DNA of 33,720 nucleotides from Candidatus Desulfatibia profunda (GTDB taxonomy: Bacteria; Desulfobacterota; Desulfobacteria; Desulfobacterales; UBA11574): assembly GCA_014382665.1 (NCBI GenBank), contig JACNJH010000104.1:1-33720 (forward strand). Reading direction: 5' to 3'. A program made the translations under genes and the position numbers. The notes under the pieces were generated by a model. It searched no databases and had not been told where the DNA came from. It saw nothing but the letters and a program-made list of their open reading frames with translations. This document shows positions 30,546-33,720 of this stretch, one piece after another (the first letter of the stretch is position 1; each line of letters starts with the position of its first letter).

Positions 30546-32096
30546 ATGTATCTTGTCACCGCAGCTGAAATGCAAAAGATGGACCGCAGCACCATCGAAT
30601 CGTTCGGCATTCCCGGCCTGGTTTTGATGGAAAACGCCGGCCGGGAGGCCACTCGAGTTCTTTTGAACACCTTTAAAGACATACGCAATAAAAAGGTCGG
30701 TGTTATCGCCGGTCGCGGAAACAACGGCGGAGACGGCTTTGTCATCGCGCGATATCTTGCTCAAAAAGGCATCAGCGTCACCGTCTATCTTTTAGCCCAA
30801 AAAACGATGGTCAAGGGCGATGCGGCCGCCAACCTCAAACTCTTGGCTCCGGTAGGAGTTCCCGTGATTGAAATGCCGGACAAACCATCTTTTTTAGAAT
30901 CCCGGACCGCCCTGCGCCATCAGAACATTTGGGTGGATGCCATCTTGGGAACCGGATTGAAATCGGATGTTAAAGGCTATTTCAAGGAAATCATCGAGTT
31001 TGTCAACGCGTCCAACAAACCGGTTCTGGCGGTAGACATCCCTTCCGGCCTGAATGCAGACACCGGCCATCCGTGCGGTGTGTGTGTGCGCGCTCATACC
31101 ACCGCCACCTTTGCGTTTGCCAAAACCGGCCAGATCCTGTTCCCCGGTGCAGCCTATACCGGGAATCTTGAAATTATCGATATCGGCATACCGCCTCATA
31201 TTGCCGAGAGTGTGGGGCCTCGGCAACACCTCTTGACCCCGGATATGATCCGCAACGCGCTTTGGCCCCGGCCCCCTGATGCCCATAAAGGCCATACCGG
31301 TCATCTATTAACGGTGGCGGGTTCACCCGGCAAAACCGGTGCCGCCGCGATGACAGCCTTATCGGCCATGCGGGCGGGCGCCGGCCTTGTCACCTTGGGA
31401 ATACCCAAAAGTTTAAACCCGGTTTTGGAAGTTCAGCTAATTGAGGCGATGACCTGCCCCCTTCCGGAAACCGCAGACGGCACCCTGGCTGAATCATCGT
31501 TTGATGTCATTAAGCATCAATTTTCCGGTAAAAAATGCTTGGCCTTAGGGCCCGGCCTCGGGACGGCGGGCGAAACTCGGAAGCTTGTCCATCGAATCCT
31601 TCAAGAAAGCCCGATACCGGTCGTTATCGATGCCGACGGATTAAACTTTTTGGCCGGCCACACCCAAATGCTTAAACATCTCAACATCCCGGTCATTTTA
31701 ACGCCACATCCCGGAGAGATGGCCAGGCTTATGGATTCAACAACATCTGAGGTGCAGAAGGACCGGATCAATTGCGCCCGCGGTTTTGCAGTAGAATTCA
31801 ATGTCCATGTGGTACTGAAAGGCGCGCGGACGGTTATCGCCCATCCCGACGGCAACGTCTTTGTCAACCCCACCGGAAATTCCGGCATGGCATCCGGCGG
31901 CATGGGAGACGTGCTGACCGGCCTCATCGCAGGTTTCATGACCCAGGCTTACTCCCCGGAATCAGCCACACATGTCGGCGTCTACCTGCATGGCGCCGCA
32001 GCCGATGATTTGGCCCAAAAGAGCGGGCCTTATGGCTTTCTGGCAACCGAGGTGATGAATGCCATCCCCCGGCAGATTAAAAAGTTTACAAGCTGA
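30546..32096 (+). CDS. nnrD: Bifunctional NAD(P)H-hydrate epimerase / ADP-dependent dehydratase
   Basis: 516-residue metabolite-repair enzyme that restores damaged NADHX and NADPHX. The N-terminal YjeF_N epimerase domain (about 1-215) has VLMENAGREA and GNNGGDGF (58-65). The C-terminal ribokinase-like dehydratase domain (about 225-510) has KGHTGHLLTVAGS, LTPHPGEMARL and NSGMASGGMGDVLTG, with the likely catalytic D455. Length and order match E. coli NnrD (YjeF). GGAGAAAG precedes the ATG. It sits between pdxJ and tsaE, a very common order in bacteria, where yjeF and tsaE (yjeE) are neighbours. Confidence 0.95.
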   Translation: MYLVTAAEMQKMDRSTIESFGIPGLVLMENAGREATRVLLNTFKDIRNKKVGVIAGRGNNGGDGFVIARYLAQKGISVTVYLLAQKTMVKGDAAANLKLLAPVGVPVIEMPDKPSFLESRTALRHQNIWVDAILGTGLKSDVKGYFKEIIEFVNASNKPVLAVDIPSGLNADTGHPCGVCVRAHTTATFAFAKTGQILFPGAAYTGNLEIIDIGIPPHIAESVGPRQHLLTPDMIRNALWPRPPDAHKGHTGHLLTVAGSPGKTGAAAMTALSAMRAGAGLVTLGIPKSLNPVLEVQLIEAMTCPLPETADGTLAESSFDVIKHQFSGKKCLALGPGLGTAGETRKLVHRILQESPIPVVIDADGLNFLAGHTQMLKHLNIPVILTPHPGEMARLMDSTTSEVQKDRINCARGFAVEFNVHVVLKGARTVIAHPDGNVFVNPTGNSGMASGGMGDVLTGLIAGFMTQAYSPESATHVGVYLHGAAADDLAQKSGPYGFLATEVMNAIPRQIKKFTS

Positions 32097-32122
32097 TCCG
32101 GGCAGACGGAAATTAAAAAACG

Positions 32123-32191
32123 GCCACGAAGGCACAAAGACACCAAGAAAATATTCACTATGCATTCTTTGTGCCTTGGTGCCTTAGTGGC
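32123..32191. repeat. GCCACGAAGGCACAAAG-type inverted repeat
   Basis: A 25-bp left arm (32123-32147) and right arm (32167-32191) pair at 21 of 25 positions across a 19-base AT-rich loop. This matches a repeat class (CACGAAGGCAC / GTGCCTTAGTG) I know to be scattered in environmental genomes. It fills most of the 153-bp gap between nnrD and tsaE and could act as an mRNA hairpin. Confidence 0.65.
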
Positions 32192-32249
32192 AATAAAAAC
32201 AATATATTGTCGTAAAATTCAAAATTTTTCCAATTAAGGAATGGCCTAA

Positions 32250-32759
32250 ATGAATACGGAGCGAGAAACAGCAAACAGCAAATTTCAAATAACAACCCAT
32301 TCCCCTGAAGAAACCAGGCAACTCGGAGAAAAGGTGGGGAATCGGATTCAAGCCGGCACCACCGTCACCCTCTTCGGAGATCTTGGAAGTGGAAAAACCG
32401 TTTTTGTCCAGGGACTTGCCAAGGGTCTAGGCGTTCCGGAAGACTATTATATAACCAGTCCGAGCTACACGTTGATTAACGAATATCCGGCCCGCCATAC
32501 CTTTTTTCACATTGATTTATATCGTATTGAAAGTACAGTTGATTTCGAAGATATCGGTTTATACGAGATCCTCGATCAAAACGGCGTGGTGGCGATCGAA
32601 TGGGCCGACAGGCTGAATCAGAATCTTTTGGCCGATCATGTCAACATACAGATAGAGATCTCGGGTGACGAATCCCGCATAATTTGCATAACTGCCTCTG
32701 GACTTGGACCGGTAAATCTGCTAAAGAAGCTCCAGAAATCAACTAATGTCCATCCATAA
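32250..32759 (+). CDS. tsaE: tRNA t6A threonylcarbamoyladenosine biosynthesis ATPase TsaE
   Basis: 169-residue ATPase needed with TsaB, TsaC and TsaD to make the t6A37 modification of ANN-decoding tRNAs. Walker A GDLGSGKT is at 43-50; SPSYTLINEY, HIDLYRIES and VVAIEWADRL follow in the usual order. Start ATG 32250 has AAGGA upstream at a slightly long distance. The last codons (NVHP) and the TAA stop lie inside the left terminus of the palindromic repeat at 32741, so the native C-terminus seems to have been replaced by repeat DNA. The core fold ends well before this point, so function is probably kept. Confidence 0.94.
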   Translation: MNTERETANSKFQITTHSPEETRQLGEKVGNRIQAGTTVTLFGDLGSGKTVFVQGLAKGLGVPEDYYITSPSYTLINEYPARHTFFHIDLYRIESTVDFEDIGLYEILDQNGVVAIEWADRLNQNLLADHVNIQIEISGDESRIICITASGLGPVNLLKKLQKSTNVHP

Positions 32760-32875
32760 AAGATATTTAAAAAGATGGTATTAAATAAGTTTCCAATTCA
32801 TAAATGAGGTTTTTTTTGCGGAGAACGCCGCTCATCGGAAAAAGAGCTATTTATGGATGGAAATTAGCTAAGGAG
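32741..32875. repeat. Palindromic element with TCCATCCATAAA termini, related to 24841-25062
   Basis: Left end AACTAATGTCCATCCATAAA (32741-32760). The right end, in reverse complement, reads AGCTAATTTCCATCCATAAA. Further inside, the reverse complement carries GCGGCGTTCTCCGC, against GACGGCGTTCTTACGCC at the same distance in the 24841 element. So both are copies of one family, the second shorter. It ends the tsaE frame and its right end abuts the AAGGAG ribosome site of lysC. Confidence 0.75.
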
Positions 32876-32886
32876 TGAATTTACAC

Positions 32887-33720
32887 ATGGGTTTAATTGT
32901 CCAAAAATACGGCGGCACTTCCGTTGCGGATCTTGCTCGGATCCAAAATGTCGCCAAGCGAATCACAAAAGCCTATGACAACGGTAACAATGTGGTCGTT
33001 ATTGTCTCGGCCATGTCCGGCGTCACTGACGGCCTGATTGATATGGCCAAAAACATTACCGAATCGCCTGAAAAACGTGAGCTTGACGTCTTGCTTGCCA
33101 CCGGCGAACAGACCACCGCAGCTCTGCTGGCCATGACCCTGAAAGCAATGAACTATCCGGCCCTGTCTCTGCTCGGCTACCAAGCGGAAGTGCTTACAGA
33201 CTGCGCCTTCGGCAATGCAAGAATTCTTGACATCGGAACCAGCCGCATAAAGGACCTTGTGGAGCAGCACAACATCGTCGTGGTAGCAGGCTTCCAGGGA
33301 ATCGATCAGAACGGCAACATTACAACCCTCGGCCGAGGGGGATCCGACACTTCTGCCGTTGCCATCGCTGCAGCCTTAAGCGCCGATATCTGTGAAATCT
33401 ATACGGACGTGGACGGCATCTACACCGCAGATCCCAATATCTGCAAGAAAGCCAGAAAAATCGGTATGCTTTCGTACGATGAAATGCTGAATATGGCCAG
33501 CCTGGGAGCCAAAGTATTGCAGATCCGGTCGGTCGGATTCGCAAAAAAATATAACGTCCCCATTCACGTAAGGTCGTCTTTCACTGAAGAGGAGGGAACC
33601 ATGGTTGTGAATGAAAATGCCGGCATGGAACGCCTGGTGGTATCGGCGGTGGACCCAGCCAAAGAACAGGGGGGGGTAAACTTGGAAAAGGGTTCTTGTT
33701 CGGCGGGGGTGCCCACACAG
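32887..33720 (+). CDS. lysC: Aspartate kinase (3' end outside window, last bases look error-prone)
   Basis: Start of an aspartokinase, the first step of lysine, threonine and methionine synthesis; 278 codons are visible. The kinase domain shows [13 protein letters not shown] at the N-terminus, [49 protein letters not shown] (two parts) and [18 protein letters not shown] lies about 11 bases before the ATG, next to the palindromic repeat. The C-terminal ACT domains begin only at the window edge. From about 33655 the translation loses its family resemblance while staying in frame. The segment contains eight consecutive G, which suggests poor sequence at a contig end rather than real divergence. 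Confidence 0.93.
   Translation, partial: MGLIVQKYGGTSVADLARIQNVAKRITKAYDNGNNVVVIVSAMSGVTDGLIDMAKNITESPEKRELDVLLATGEQTTAALLAMTLKAMNYPALSLLGYQAEVLTDCAFGNARILDIGTSRIKDLVEQHNIVVVAGFQGIDQNGNITTLGRGGSDTSAVAIAAALSADICEIYTDVDGIYTADPNICKKARKIGMLSYDEMLNMASLGAKVLQIRSVGFAKKYNVPIHVRSSFTEEEGTMVVNENAGMERLVVSAVDPAKEQGGVNLEKGSCSAGVPTQ

Overview
This window reads as chromosomal DNA of a Gram-negative, Desulfobacterota-like (former Deltaproteobacteria) organism of moderate GC. That placement is an inference. It rests on the outer-membrane genes (TamB, a BamA-type porin), on the phoH - HD hydrolase - ybeY - pdxJ - nnrD - tsaE - lysC gene order, on a c-di-AMP cyclase and hydrolase in one window, and on several large intergenic palindromes of a style I associate with sulfate-reducing relatives. 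I saw no rRNA, tRNA, CRISPR array, transposase or phage gene.

Layout. Positions 1-10.9 kb hold a plus-strand run: tamB (5' end missing), a BamA-like protein with seven POTRA units, an MscS channel, CorA, an alpha-glucan phosphorylase and a small LapA-domain protein, closed by a terminator. Positions 10.9-17.0 kb are mostly minus strand: a DUF502 membrane protein, a CNNM/CorC-type CBS protein, a DegP/HtrA protease and a diadenylate cyclase fused to YbbR domains. Positions 17.4-21.2 kb carry an MFS transporter, then a K+ channel/RCK protein with a second MscS protein. Positions 21.2-22.6 kb hold two small OB-fold-like proteins, divergently transcribed across a rich regulatory region. Positions 22.6-25.7 kb are minus strand: a GT4 glycosyltransferase, MazG and CvpA. 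Positions 25.9-33.7 kb are the plus-strand housekeeping run phoH to lysC, with lysC cut by the window end.

Main discovery. Three promoters share one precise architecture: a GGAAC-N5-GTTCC-like inverted repeat, 32-34 bp, a perfect IHF consensus site, exactly 6 bp, then a sigma-54 -24/-12 element with TGGCAY and TTGCT. They precede the DegP protease (minus), a 94-residue secreted protein (minus) and an 89-residue OB-like protein (plus). The last two are divergent and share four inverted repeats. Each promoter has a second inverted repeat 103-112 bp further upstream. This looks like an undescribed sigma-54/IHF regulon, plausibly for envelope stress. The activator gene is not in the window.

Second theme. 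c-di-AMP synthesis (CdaA-YbbR fusion) and breakdown (PgpH-type 7TM-HD protein) lie in the same window as a K+ channel, two MscS proteins, CorA and a CNNM protein, which suggests an osmotic/ion homeostasis neighbourhood. Third theme: intergenic palindromic elements. Two share termini and internal sequence (24841-25062 and 32741-32875), and one of them supplies the last codons and stop of tsaE. Remnants of a YitT-family gene and of an unidentified gene also lie between intact genes.
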